From positions 2,927,638 through 2,991,637 of the forward strand of contig NZ_CP044522.1 of the NCBI RefSeq assembly GCF_016495405.1: 64,000 nt of DNA, given 5' to 3'. The position numbers were made by a program, and so were the translations under genes. Origin of the DNA: Cobetia sp. cqz5-12 (GTDB taxonomy: Bacteria > Pseudomonadota > Gammaproteobacteria > Pseudomonadales > Halomonadaceae). Shown piece by piece: positions 56,034-64,000 of the stretch (within the stretch, counting starts at the first letter, position 1; each line of letters begins with the position of its first letter). The notes below the pieces were generated by a model. That model was not told the DNA's origin and searched no databases. It saw nothing but the letters and a program-made list of their open reading frames with translations.

Positions 56034-56058
56034 AAGCGCATCGCCAGGCGATGCGCTT
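56034..56058 (-). terminator. Terminator of hupB
   Basis: Perfect 12-bp palindrome (AAGCGCATCGCC, central A) followed on the minus strand by seven Ts. A second 9-bp hairpin (56072-56080 with 56098-56106) lies between it and the hupB stop. Confidence 0.92.
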
Positions 56059-56142
56059 CGATGTTCTGGTGCCGGTTCGGCAGTCATCAGACCACTCCCG
56101 AACCGGTACCGCGCCACCGGGTGCCTGCGAAGCAGGCAGACC

Positions 56143-56415
56143 TCAGTTGACGGCGTCTTTCAGTGCCTTGCCAGCCTTGAAGCTCGGCACCTTGGCAGCA
56201 CTGATCTCGATCGGAGCGCCAGTCTGCGGGTTACGGCCAGTACGTGCAGCACGTTCCTTGACAATAAAGGTGCCGAACCCGACCAGTGCCACGGTCTCAC
56301 CCTTCTTCAGGCTATCAGTGACGGTGTCGACCATCGCATCGAGTGCACGGCTAGCTGCTGCTTTCGGAATATCGGCAGATGCAGCAATGGCTTCGATCAG
56401 CTCGGATTTATTCAC
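56143..56415 (-). CDS. hupB: DNA-binding protein HU-beta
   Basis: Nucleoid protein, 90 residues, full length. [40 protein letters not shown] and [12 protein letters not shown] are HU hallmarks, including the DNA-binding arm. The start is GTG at 56415 behind AAGGGGTG. It has its own terminator and a 177-base gap from lon, so it is probably expressed alone. Confidence 0.98.
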   Translation of the reverse strand: MNKSELIEAIAASADIPKAAASRALDAMVDTVTDSLKKGETVALVGFGTFIVKERAARTGRNPQTGAPIEISAAKVPSFKAGKALKDAVN

Positions 56416-56592
56416 TCTTCACCCCTTGAATTTGCAAAAATTACCAGAAATCAGCGCGAAAATTACGGGTGCTAAACGCGATCGCGACGAAGCGGAGTTT
56501 ATAGCAACGCCCTCAAACGACTGTCAAGCAACCTCACGCGCAAAACCGCACCACGCCGCCGTTTCGACAGCGGCATGGCCAAAAAAATCCCG

Positions 56593-59001
56593 TCAATGTG
56601 TACTGATCATTGTCTGACGACCACTGGCATCGTCTGAACGAGAATCATCCTTCTCAGCAGTCGACTTTTCTGCTAGAGCCACCTCAAGCACTTCGTCGAT
56701 CCAGCGCACCGGCCGAATATCGAGTGCATCCTTGATGGTGTCCGGAACCTCCTTGAGGTCACGGCGATTTTCCTCGGGAATCAGCACAAGCTTTATACCA
56801 CCGCGTCGCGCCGCCAGCAATTTCTCCTTGAGGCCACCGATCGGCATGACTTCGCCGCGCAGGTTGACCTCACCGGTCATTGCCACGTCACAGCGCACGG
56901 GGCGTCCACAGTAAGCGGATACCATCGCGGTGACCATGGCAGCGCCCGCACTGGGGCCATCCTTGGGCGTGGCGCCTTCCGGCACGTGAATGTGCAGGTC
57001 TTCCTTCTCGAAGCGCTCAGCCTCGATACCGAAGGCCTCGGCACGTGCACGTACCACGGTGTGGGCGGCACTCACCGATTCCTTCATGACGTCGCCCAGT
57101 GACCCGGTCTTGCTGACACGGCCCTTGCCGGGCGTGACGACGGACTCGATGGTCAGCAGCTCCCCACCGACGGAAGTCCATGCCAGGCCAGTGACACGGC
57201 CGATCTGGTCTTCGGCATCGGCAAGTCCGAAGCTGTACTTGCGAACTCCAGCGTAGTGCTCGACCTGCTCGGCCTCAAGGTGCATGGAAGACAGTGCACC
57301 CTCCTTTGCCTCGGCGACCACACGCTCACGCACGATCTTGCGGCAGACCTTGGCGAGCTGACGCTCAAGTTCACGCACACCGGCTTCACGCGAGTAATAA
57401 CGGATCAGCTCGAGCACGGAGGCTTCGCTAAAGGTCAGCTCGCCCGGCTTCAGGCCATTGGCCTTGAGCTGCTTGGGCGCCAGGTAGCGCATCGCGATGG
57501 CCAGCTTCTCGTCTTCGGTGTAACCCGGCAGACGGATGATCTCCATGCGGTCGCGCAGCGGCCCCGGAATGTTCATCGAGTTGGACGTACAGATGAACAG
57601 CGTCTCGGACAGATCGTAATCAAGCTCGAGGTAGTGATCGGCGAACTTGTCGTTCTGCTCCGGGTCCAGCACCTCTAGCAGGGCCGAGGCCGGATCACCG
57701 CGGTGGTCCATGCCCAACTTGTCGATCTCGTCGAGCAGCACCAACGGGTTCTTCACGCCGGTCTTGGCCATGCGCTGGATGATCTTGCCCGGCAGTGCCC
57801 CGATATAGGTACGACGGTGACCGCGAATCTCGGACTCATCACGCACGCCGCCCAGCGCCATACGGGTGTACTGACGGTTGGTGGCACGTGCGATGGACTT
57901 GCCCAGCGAGGTCTTGCCGACACCCGGCGGACCGACCAGGCACAGCACCGGCCCCTTGAGCTTCTTGACGCGCTTCTGCACGGCGAGATACTCGAGGATG
58001 CGCTCCTTGACCTCATCCAGACCGTAGTGGTCCTCGTCCAGCACCTTGGCGGCGTGGTCGATGTCGTGACGCACACGCGTGCGCTTCTTCCACGGCACGT
58101 CGCACAGCCAGTCCAGATAAGTGCGCACCACGGTCGCCTCGGCGGAAGTCGGCCCCATCATCTTGAGCTTGTTGAGCTCCTGAGTGGCCTTCTCCTCTGC
58201 CTCCTTGGGCATGCCGGCATCCTTGATGCGACGCTCGTACTGCTCGACCTCGTTGGGCACGTCATCCAGCTCACCCATTTCCTTCTGGATGGCCTTCATC
58301 TGCTCATTGAGGTAGTACTCGCGCTGCGACTTCTCCATCTGCTCCTTGACGCGGGTACGAATGCGCTTCTCGACCTGCAACAGGTCGATCTCCGCTTCGA
58401 TCAGCGTCATCAGGTGCTCGATGCGGTCACGCACCTTGTCCATCTCGAGCAGCGCCTGCTTGTCGTTGATGCCCAGCGACAGATGCGCGCTGATGGTATC
58501 CACCAGACGGCTCGGGTCTTCGATGCCCTGCAGGCTGCCCAGCACTTCGTTGGGCACCTTCTTCGAAAGCTTCACATACTGCTCGAACTGGTTGAGCAGC
58601 ACGCGCACCAGGGTTTCCTGCTCTCGCTCGGACAGCGGCTGGCTATCACGCAGCGCGACATCGGCGATGCTGTAGCCATCGTCGTGCAGGCGAATCGCCT
58701 GGATATCAGCGCGCGAGCTACCCTCGATCAGCACCTTGACGGTGCCATCGGGCAGCTTGAGCAGCTGCATGATGTCGGCAACGGTACCGATGGCGAACAG
58801 GTCTTCCGCCGTCGGGTCGTCCTGACTGGCTTCACGCTGCGCCGCAAGCAGGATCTTCTTGTCGCCTTCCATGGCCACTTCGAGGGCCTGGATCGACTTT
58901 TCCCGGCCGACGAACAGCGGAATCACCATCTGGGGATAGACCACCACATCCCGCAGCGGCAGCAGCGGAAGTGTCAGGGTCTGATCTTCGTTCTGCTCCA
59001 T
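56593..59001 (-). CDS. lon: ATP-dependent protease Lon
   Basis: Homohexameric AAA+ serine protease, 802 residues. The N-terminal substrate domain (LPLLPLRDVVVYPQMVIPLF) is followed by a coiled-coil, an AAA+ domain (Walker A GPPGVGKTSLGKSIARAT) and a proteolytic domain with catalytic Ser in PKDGPSAGAAMVTAM and a downstream Lys. GAGGAAC precedes the ATG. A heat-shock-like promoter is present upstream. Confidence 0.98.
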   Translation of the reverse strand: MEQNEDQTLTLPLLPLRDVVVYPQMVIPLFVGREKSIQALEVAMEGDKKILLAAQREASQDDPTAEDLFAIGTVADIMQLLKLPDGTVKVLIEGSSRADIQAIRLHDDGYSIADVALRDSQPLSEREQETLVRVLLNQFEQYVKLSKKVPNEVLGSLQGIEDPSRLVDTISAHLSLGINDKQALLEMDKVRDRIEHLMTLIEAEIDLLQVEKRIRTRVKEQMEKSQREYYLNEQMKAIQKEMGELDDVPNEVEQYERRIKDAGMPKEAEEKATQELNKLKMMGPTSAEATVVRTYLDWLCDVPWKKRTRVRHDIDHAAKVLDEDHYGLDEVKERILEYLAVQKRVKKLKGPVLCLVGPPGVGKTSLGKSIARATNRQYTRMALGGVRDESEIRGHRRTYIGALPGKIIQRMAKTGVKNPLVLLDEIDKLGMDHRGDPASALLEVLDPEQNDKFADHYLELDYDLSETLFICTSNSMNIPGPLRDRMEIIRLPGYTEDEKLAIAMRYLAPKQLKANGLKPGELTFSEASVLELIRYYSREAGVRELERQLAKVCRKIVRERVVAEAKEGALSSMHLEAEQVEHYAGVRKYSFGLADAEDQIGRVTGLAWTSVGGELLTIESVVTPGKGRVSKTGSLGDVMKESVSAAHTVVRARAEAFGIEAERFEKEDLHIHVPEGATPKDGPSAGAAMVTAMVSAYCGRPVRCDVAMTGEVNLRGEVMPIGGLKEKLLAARRGGIKLVLIPEENRRDLKEVPDTIKDALDIRPVRWIDEVLEVALAEKSTAEKDDSRSDDASGRQTMISTH

Positions 59002-59061
59002 GGCAGACGTTCCTCGGTATTCTGTGGGTGGGCCGCCTCACACGGCACTTTGATACTGAGA

Positions 59062-59090
59062 CCATGGGGGCAAGGTCATGATTTTGCAAT
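59062..59090 (-). promoter_or_regulatory. Candidate sigma-32 promoter of lon
   Basis: On the minus strand ATTGCAA (59090-59084), 14-base spacer, CCCCATGG (59069-59062), close to the heat-shock consensus CTTGAAA-N(13-17)-CCCCATnT. Lon is a heat-shock gene in many bacteria. Confidence 0.45.
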
Positions 59091-59184
59091 GATCCCGACA
59101 CGCCTGGCGGTAACTCAACGCTGAATGAAGCCGTGCGTGACCCGCGAATGCATCACGGTAAAGATGGCTTGCGAGCGCAAACGC

Positions 59185-59210
59185 AACGGGGGGCCTTGCG
59201 GCCCCCCGTT
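59185..59210 (-). terminator. Terminator of clpX
   Basis: Perfect 11-bp GC-rich stem (AACGGGGGGCC / GGCCCCCCGTT, loop TTGC), 23 bases after the clpX stop, separating clpPX from lon. Confidence 0.82.
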
Positions 59211-59233
59211 GGTGCGACTCAGGCCCGGACGTT

Positions 59234-60523
59234 TCAGCCGTCCTTGCCGGCCACCTTGCCCTGACTCTCTTCGTTCTTGGAGTAGATCAGCAGCGGCTTG
59301 CTGTCGCCGGCAATCACCGACTCATCCACCACCACCTTGCTGACACTCTCCTCGGACGGGATGTCATACATGGTGTCGAGCAGCACGGACTCGAGGATCG
59401 AGCGCAGGCCACGTGCGCCGGTACGACGCTCGATGGCCTTGCGAGCCACGGCACGCAGCGCATCCTCGCGCAGGTCCAGCTCGACATCTTCCATCTCGAA
59501 CAGGCGCGAGTACTGCTTGACCAGCGAGTTCTTCGGCTCGGTCAGAATCTGCACCAGGGCATCTTCGTCCAGCTCGGTCAGCGTCGCGATGACCGGCAGG
59601 CGGCCAACGAACTCGGGGATGAGACCGAACTTGACCAGATCACCCGGCTCGACGTCTGCCAGCACGCGACCCACGGTCTTCTCGTCCTGCTTGCTCTTGA
59701 CCTCGGCATTGAAGCCGATGCCGCCCTTCTCGGCGCGTTCGCGGATCACCTTGTCCAGGCCAGCGAAAGCACCGCCGACGATGAACAGGATGTTGCCGGT
59801 ATTCACCTGCAGGAATTCCTGCTGAGGGTGCTTGCGACCGCCCTGCGGCGGCACCGAGGCAGTGGTGCCCTCGATCAGCTTGAGCAGTGCCTGCTGCACG
59901 CCTTCACCCGAGACATCACGCGTGATGGAGGGGTTGTCGGACTTGCGCGAGATCTTGTCGATCTCATCGATGTAGACAATGCCACGCTCGGCCTTCTCGA
60001 CATCGTAATCGCATTTCTGCAGCAGCTTCTGGATGATGTTCTCGACGTCCTCACCGACATAGCCCGCTTCGGTCAGGGTGGTCGCATCCGCGATGGTGAA
60101 CGGGACGTTCAACAGGCGCGCCAGCGTCTCGGCCAGCAGCGTCTTGCCGCTACCGGTCGGGCCGATGAGCAGGATGTTGGACTTGCCCAGTTCCACTTCA
60201 TCCGCGGCCTTCTGACCGGCACGCAGACGCTTGTAGTGGTTGTACACCGCCACGGACAGCACACGCTTGGCGCGGTCCTGGCCGATCACGTAATCGTCGA
60301 GAGTGGAACGAATCTCACGCGGCGCCGGCAGGCGATCATCATCACCTTCGGCGTCGGCTTCGAGGACCTCTTCGCGAATGATGTCATTGCACAGATCGAC
60401 ACATTCGTCGCAGATGTAGACGGAAGGTCCCGCGATCAGCTTGCGCACTTCATTCTGGTTCTTGCCACAGAAGGAGCAGTACAGCAGTTTGCCGTTCTCG
60501 TCCTTGCCTTTGCCGTCAGCCAT
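59234..60523 (-). CDS. clpX: ATP-dependent Clp protease ATP-binding subunit ClpX
   Basis: AAA+ unfoldase, 429 residues, which feeds substrates to ClpP. The N-terminal zinc domain ([26 protein letters not shown]), Walker [19 protein letters not shown], Walker [10 protein letters not shown] and the ClpP-binding IGF-type loop region are present. The ATG at 60523 ([20 protein letters not shown]) has GAGAGGT upstream. It follows clpP by 85 bases. Confidence 0.98.
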   Translation of the reverse strand: MADGKGKDENGKLLYCSFCGKNQNEVRKLIAGPSVYICDECVDLCNDIIREEVLEADAEGDDDRLPAPREIRSTLDDYVIGQDRAKRVLSVAVYNHYKRLRAGQKAADEVELGKSNILLIGPTGSGKTLLAETLARLLNVPFTIADATTLTEAGYVGEDVENIIQKLLQKCDYDVEKAERGIVYIDEIDKISRKSDNPSITRDVSGEGVQQALLKLIEGTTASVPPQGGRKHPQQEFLQVNTGNILFIVGGAFAGLDKVIRERAEKGGIGFNAEVKSKQDEKTVGRVLADVEPGDLVKFGLIPEFVGRLPVIATLTELDEDALVQILTEPKNSLVKQYSRLFEMEDVELDLREDALRAVARKAIERRTGARGLRSILESVLLDTMYDIPSEESVSKVVVDESVIAGDSKPLLIYSKNEESQGKVAGKDG

Positions 60524-60608
60524 TCGCGTACCTCTCAATGGCGGCGACTCCCCGGGGAGCCGCCGGAAATGCATGTTTGCCGACGTCAGGTCAGCCGTTT
60601 ACGCGGGA

Positions 60609-61229
60609 TCATTCCACGTCGGGACGGCGTTCCAGCACGGCATCGATCAGGCCGTACTCCATTGCCTGATTGGCCGCCATGAAGTTGTCACGGTCGGTAT
60701 CATTGGCAATGGTGTCGAAGTCCTGGCCAGTGTGGTGCGCGAGAATGCGATTGAGCTTCTCACGGATGGTCAGGATTTCCTTGGTGTGAATCTCGATATC
60801 CGTGGCCTGACCCTGATAGCCGCCCAGCGGCTGGTGGATCATGACGCGGGAATTCGGCAGCGCGTAGCGCTTGCCGGCGGCACCGCCTGCCAGCAGCAAG
60901 GCACCCATGCTGGCTGCCTGGCCGATGCACACGGTGGACACGTCGGGCTTGATGAACTGCATGGTGTCGTAGATCGCCATCCCTGCAGTCACGGAGCCAC
61001 CCGGCGAGTTGATGTACAGATGGATGTCCTTGTCCGGGTTTTCAGACTCGAGGAACAACAGCTGAGCCACGACCAGATTGGCCATGTAATCCTCAACCGG
61101 ACCCACAAGGAAGATCACCCGTTCCTTCAGCAGGCGGGAATAGATGTCATAGGCCCGTTCGCCGCGAGCATTCTGCTCGACAACCATCGGAACCAGACCG
61201 CCAGCATTCTTGATGTCGAAGTCGTTCAT
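60609..61229 (-). CDS. clpP: ATP-dependent Clp protease proteolytic subunit ClpP
   Basis: Tetradecameric serine peptidase, 206 residues. Catalytic Ser in [14 protein letters not shown], His in [11 protein letters not shown] and Asp in DTDRDNFM are all visible, as is the oxyanion [11 protein letters not shown]. The ATG at 61229 follows AAGGAAG; fourteen upstream codons are not needed. Confidence 0.98.
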   Translation of the reverse strand: MNDFDIKNAGGLVPMVVEQNARGERAYDIYSRLLKERVIFLVGPVEDYMANLVVAQLLFLESENPDKDIHLYINSPGGSVTAGMAIYDTMQFIKPDVSTVCIGQAASMGALLLAGGAAGKRYALPNSRVMIHQPLGGYQGQATDIEIHTKEILTIREKLNRILAHHTGQDFDTIANDTDRDNFMAANQAMEYGLIDAVLERRPDVE

Positions 61230-61291
61230 GGGGGCTTCCTTCATCCGATGACATTGATATCCATTGAGCATGCCACTTTACCCCGCCCACT

Positions 61292-61324
61292 GACCAGAGA
61301 CCCGGCCGTAGCCGGGTCCTGGTC
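61292..61324 (-). terminator. Hairpin between tig and clpP
   Basis: Stem GACCCGGC/GCCGGGTC extended by GACCAG/CTGGTC with one bulged base (61292-61324), 27 bases after the tig stop. No T-tract follows, so it may be a processing or stability element rather than a full terminator. Confidence 0.55.
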
Positions 61325-61351
61325 TAGCAAGCACTAGGGGTCAACCAAGCT

Positions 61352-62704
61352 TCAGGCTTGCTCGCCTTCGGCTTCAGCAGCCTCTTCTTCTGCTTCTTCC
61401 TGCTGCTGTGCAGCCTGCAGGGCTTCCTGGTAGGACATGGCAACGTCCTTAACCTGAGCCTGTGCCAGCAGCTTGTCAACGGCCTTCTCTTCAAGCAGCA
61501 CGGACTTGAGCTGGTTGCGAGCCTGTTCGTTGGAACCATAGTACTCGGTGACCTGAGCCGGGTCCTGGTACTGCTGAGCCATTTCTTCAACGCGAGCATT
61601 CAGCTCTTCGTCGCTGACGTCCATCTCGTTGCTGCTGACGACTTCGCTGAGCAGCAGGCCAGTCTTGACGCGCTGGACCGCCTGGTCCTGGAACAACTCG
61701 CCCGGCAGCTGGGAGACGTCGAAATCTTCGCCCAGACCGAACTGCTGTGCAGCCTGACGCTTCAGACCGTCGATTTCCTGGTCGGCCAGAGCCTGCGGCA
61801 CGAGGATGTCGTTGGCCTTGGTCAGTTCCGCCAGCACCTGCTGCTTGACGCGATTCTCGATCGCGTTCTTCAGCTCACGCTGCATGTTCTTCTTCACTTC
61901 CACCTTGAAGCTTTCGACATCGGCAGCTTCCAGGCCGAACTGGGCGATGAACTCTTCGTTCACTTCCGGCAGTTCCTGAGCCTTGACGGCGTGGACCTTG
62001 ACCTTGAAGGTCGCTTCCTGACCGGCGAGGTGCTCGGCCTGGTAGTCAGCCGGGAAGGAAACCTTGATTTCCTTGTCGTCGCCGGCAGCAGCGCCGACCA
62101 GCTGCTCTTCGAAGCCCGGGATGAAGCTGTTGGAGCCCAGCACCAGCTCGTGACCTTCTGCCTTGCCGCCTTCGAAGGCCTCTTCACCGAGGAAGCCTTC
62201 AAAGTCGATCTTGACCTGGTCGCCGTCAGCGGCAGCGCGCTCGACGTCGGTCCAGGAGGCGTTCTGCTTGCGCAGGGTCTCGATCATCTCTTCGACGTCG
62301 GCGTCGGTCACTTCCGCCTGCGGACGCTCGATTTCAGCGCCTTCGATCGGCTTCAGTTCGATTTCCGGGTAGATTTCCAGAGTCGCGACGAACTCCAGAT
62401 CCTTGCCGGCTTCATCGACGGTCGCGTCGATCTTCGGCCAGCCAGCCGGGTTCAGTTCGTTTTCGGTGACGGCGGTCACGTAATGCTGGCGCATGATCTC
62501 GCCAACGATTTCGTTGCGCACGTCCTTGCCGTAACGCTGTTGCACCACTGCCATCGGCACGTGGCCCTTGCGGAAGCCGTTCAGACGAACGGTCTTGGCG
62601 GTTTCCAGAAGACGGGCGTTGACGGCCTGGTCGACTTCAGAAGCCGGCACCGTGATGGTGACCGTGCGCTCGATCGGAGAAGTCGTTGCGACAGAAGCTT
62701 GCAT
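61352..62704 (-). CDS. tig: Trigger factor
   Basis: Ribosome-bound chaperone and prolyl isomerase, 450 residues. The N-terminal ribosome-binding domain has the signature GFRKGHVPMAVVQQRYG; a FKBP-type domain (DGDQVKIDFEGFLGEEAFEG, about 155-240) is inserted; the C-terminal arms form the substrate cavity. The acidic tail is rich in Glu and Ala. The ATG at 62704 (MQASVATTSPIERTVTITV) follows AGAGGAAC; an upstream in-frame start is unlikely. Classical tig-clpP-clpX-lon order follows. Confidence 0.98.
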   Translation of the reverse strand: MQASVATTSPIERTVTITVPASEVDQAVNARLLETAKTVRLNGFRKGHVPMAVVQQRYGKDVRNEIVGEIMRQHYVTAVTENELNPAGWPKIDATVDEAGKDLEFVATLEIYPEIELKPIEGAEIERPQAEVTDADVEEMIETLRKQNASWTDVERAAADGDQVKIDFEGFLGEEAFEGGKAEGHELVLGSNSFIPGFEEQLVGAAAGDDKEIKVSFPADYQAEHLAGQEATFKVKVHAVKAQELPEVNEEFIAQFGLEAADVESFKVEVKKNMQRELKNAIENRVKQQVLAELTKANDILVPQALADQEIDGLKRQAAQQFGLGEDFDVSQLPGELFQDQAVQRVKTGLLLSEVVSSNEMDVSDEELNARVEEMAQQYQDPAQVTEYYGSNEQARNQLKSVLLEEKAVDKLLAQAQVKDVAMSYQEALQAAQQQEEAEEEAAEAEGEQA

Positions 62705-62923
62705 GAAAGTTCCTCTACCCACTGGTGGCGTTCGAATCATAAAGGCGAAGATTGTAGAAACCCCGCCACGCGCTGGCAAGCGCGGATATGACCCTTTCAT
62801 ATGGTGCCTTGGTCCAAGTTATTCAAGGACCCCGGCCATTTTCTGCTCCACCTACCCGCCAGACAGGCACCTGGAGCGCCCGGCAACCCGGAATCGTCAT
62901 GCATGGAGCAGTGCGAAAAAACC
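62705..62923. other. tig upstream region
   Basis: About 220 bases between tig and the tRNA terminator, expected to contain the tig promoter; none could be assigned with confidence. Confidence 0.35.
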
Positions 62924-62961
62924 AAAAAAAAGGAGGAGAAAGCCATTGGCCTTCTCCCCCT
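62924..62961 (-). terminator. Terminator of the tRNA cluster
   Basis: Fourteen-pair stem with G-U pairs on the minus strand (62931-62944 with 62948-62961) followed by at least seven Ts, 58 bases beyond the last tRNA-His. Confidence 0.88.
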
Positions 62962-63019
62962 TTTGCGGCATGCCGCCCGCCCAAGTGGGCCAGGCAGCAT
63001 CCTGATATTCATCGAGACG

Positions 63020-63095
63020 TGGGGTGGATGATGGGGTTCGAACCCACGACCACCGGAGTCACAATCCGGGGCTCTACCACTGAGCTACACCCACC
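63020..63095 (-). tRNA. tRNA-His (GTG), copy 2
   Basis: 76-base gene with cloverleaf pairing, anticodon GTG in TTGTGAC, the extra 5' G(-1) typical of tRNA-His opposite C73, T-loop GGTTCGAAC and encoded CCA. Identical to the copy at 63162-63237. Last gene of the cluster. Confidence 0.97.
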
Positions 63096-63161
63096 ACTTC
63101 TGGAGGTTGGACAGAAAGCCTGTCGTCTCCATCTCGTTGATACTGCTCAAGCTGACATGCA

Positions 63162-63237
63162 ATGGGGTGGATGATGGGGTTCGAACCCACGACCACCGGA
63201 GTCACAATCCGGGGCTCTACCACTGAGCTACACCCAC
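63162..63237 (-). tRNA. tRNA-His (GTG), copy 1
   Basis: Same 76-base sequence as the next copy, separated from it by 66 bases of non-coding spacer. Includes the G(-1)-C73 pair recognised by histidyl-tRNA synthetase and CCA. Confidence 0.97.
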
Positions 63238-63330
63238 CACTGCATGAACATCTTCACATCGTCTGGTCGCAGTCATCAGGCTCTATGAAGAGCATTCCGA
63301 CATCCACTTCGATGACAAACGTCATCTCGA

Positions 63331-63407
63331 TGGCACGCCCAGCAGGACTCGAACCTGCAACCTACGGCTTAGAAGGCCGTTGCTCTATCCGGTTGAGCTA
63401 TAGGCGC
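63331..63407 (-). tRNA. tRNA-Arg (TCT)
   Basis: 77-base cloverleaf; anticodon loop CTTCTAA gives TCT, which reads AGA/AGG. CCA is encoded. The G1-T72 wobble in the acceptor stem is unusual but the rest pairs well. Confidence 0.95.
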
Positions 63408-63493
63408 AGAAACTGATACTGCGAGTCAACCTCCGGACAAAGCCCTGAATACTGTCTCAAAAGACCGAAGCCTTGCGATACGTTGTATCCAAG

Positions 63494-63570
63494 TGGTCGG
63501 GATAGAGGGATTCGAACCCCCGACATCCTGCTCCCAAAGCAGGCGCGCTACCAGACTGCGCTATATCCCG
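63494..63570 (-). tRNA. tRNA-Pro (TGG)
   Basis: 77-base cloverleaf; anticodon loop TTTGGGA gives TGG. Acceptor CGGGATA pairs with TATCCCG, and CCA is encoded. First gene of the Pro-Arg-His-His operon. Confidence 0.97.
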
Positions 63571-63614
63571 AAACCGTCTTCAACCGACCGTCGAACCCCG
63601 TCGATGCGAGGCGT

Positions 63615-63642
63615 ATTCTACCGAACTTTCGTCTGCGGTCAA
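63615..63642 (-). promoter_or_regulatory. Promoter of the tRNA-Pro-Arg-His-His operon
   Basis: Minus-strand TTGACC (63642-63637), 16-base spacer, TAGAAT (63620-63615), followed by a GC-rich discriminator (ACGCCTCGC) as in stringently controlled stable-RNA promoters. The expected start is about 38 bases before tRNA-Pro. Confidence 0.8.
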
Positions 63643-64000
63643 GCCCTTACGTGAATTCTTTCCAAGAGAATCGTTTGCCCCTCGCGCTGTCATGCCAATG
63701 ACCTCTCATGAGCATTCAGCGCTGCAGCCTCCAATATCTCTCCTTGCTGATACAAGACGCCATGCCTGTCATCGACTCTGTCACTGACGCAGTGATCACT
63801 TGCGACGGCTGAGTACCGCCGGTGGACTGACTATTGTCCTCATGCCTTCTACCTCTCTGCCATCCACTCTTTACCATACGCCCTACCCTTCTCCTTACTC
63901 CGCTCTCTGCTTCACCCTTTGCCACTCCCTATCTGTTTCTGCCTCTGCTTGGACCCTTTACCTTTCCTTGCGCCTCTACCGATGAAGACTCAAGGCGATA
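63643..64000. other. Right-edge region without recognised gene; pyrimidine-rich tract
   Basis: No gene, terminator or RNA was identified. From about 63836 to 63975 the plus strand is strongly pyrimidine-rich (for example CTACCCTTCTCCTTACTCC), like the tract 3' of tyrR. Any gene extending from beyond base 64000 cannot be judged. Confidence 0.4.

Noticed and set aside
62788..63416. Two short plus-strand frames sharing GWMMGFEPTTTGVTI
   Set aside because: They are antisense translations of the two identical tRNA-His genes, not proteins.

Overview
This 64 kb window is a housekeeping-rich chromosomal segment of a moderately high-G+C gammaproteobacterium. Gene content and order (pheT-pheS-rplT-rpmI-infC-thrS; tig-clpP-clpX-lon-hupB-ppiD; a Pseudomonas-like phhA-phhB-phhC operon with a divergent TyrR/PhhR activator; dadA-ridA; glutathione-independent formaldehyde dehydrogenase) point to the Halomonadaceae, most like Cobetia or Halomonas. 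The genus call is inference from gene content, not from a database search. No phage, plasmid, insertion sequence, integron, CRISPR array, secretion system or biosynthetic gene cluster was seen.

Layout. 1-6.4 kb (minus): translation genes pheT (cut by the left edge), pheS, rplT, rpmI, infC (ATC start) and thrS. 6.7-9.5 kb: an OmpA-like lipoprotein with calcium-type repeats, an M20 amidohydrolase and a DUF2489 protein. 9.8-16.2 kb (minus): a cell-surface sugar cluster of a glycosyltransferase, ugd, a phosphoethanolamine-transferase-like protein, cysQ and galE. 16.7-19.6 kb: two sodium-coupled transporters facing each other (DASS family and GltS), with a structured leader in front of gltS. 20-31 kb: amino-acid metabolism: leuA, an Lrp regulator, hppD, argO/argP, argE, fdhA, a small lipoprotein and cfa. 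31-37 kb: a SlyA-like MarR regulator with a perfect SlyA box, then tyrR/phhR divergent from phhABC with two TyrR-like boxes between them. 37-45 kb: a LysR regulator carrying a large disordered insert, ridA-dadA, a MATE exporter, a second LysR regulator and a GGDEF-EAL protein. 46-50 kb: the queC-queE-queD-like-ykgJ operon for 7-deazaguanine (queuosine precursor) synthesis, and a COG0523 metal-chaperone GTPase behind a candidate Zur box. 50-54 kb: two reductases (YqhD-like, CurA-like) and a LysR regulator. 54-62.7 kb (minus): ppiD, hupB, lon, clpX, clpP, tig, a protein-folding and proteolysis block. 63-63.6 kb (minus): tRNA-Pro, tRNA-Arg and two identical tRNA-His genes behind a strong promoter.

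Connections. Phenylalanine and tyrosine breakdown is represented by phhABC, hppD and the TyrR-type regulator. PhhA makes tyrosine, PhhB recycles the pterin cofactor, PhhC gives 4-hydroxyphenylpyruvate and HppD makes homogentisate. The queC/E/D genes are translationally coupled by overlapping stop and start codons.

Most unusual observations. Degenerate 13-20 bp tandem arrays, usually repeating a TGA stop triplet, sit just 3' of at least five genes; behind galE they form in-frame backup stops at exact 15-nt spacing. The gltS leader is structured. The QueD-like protein is a tandem duplication whose two halves appear to have divided the canonical active-site residues. A terminator between infC and rpmI looks like an attenuator. 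No clearly new multi-gene system is present.
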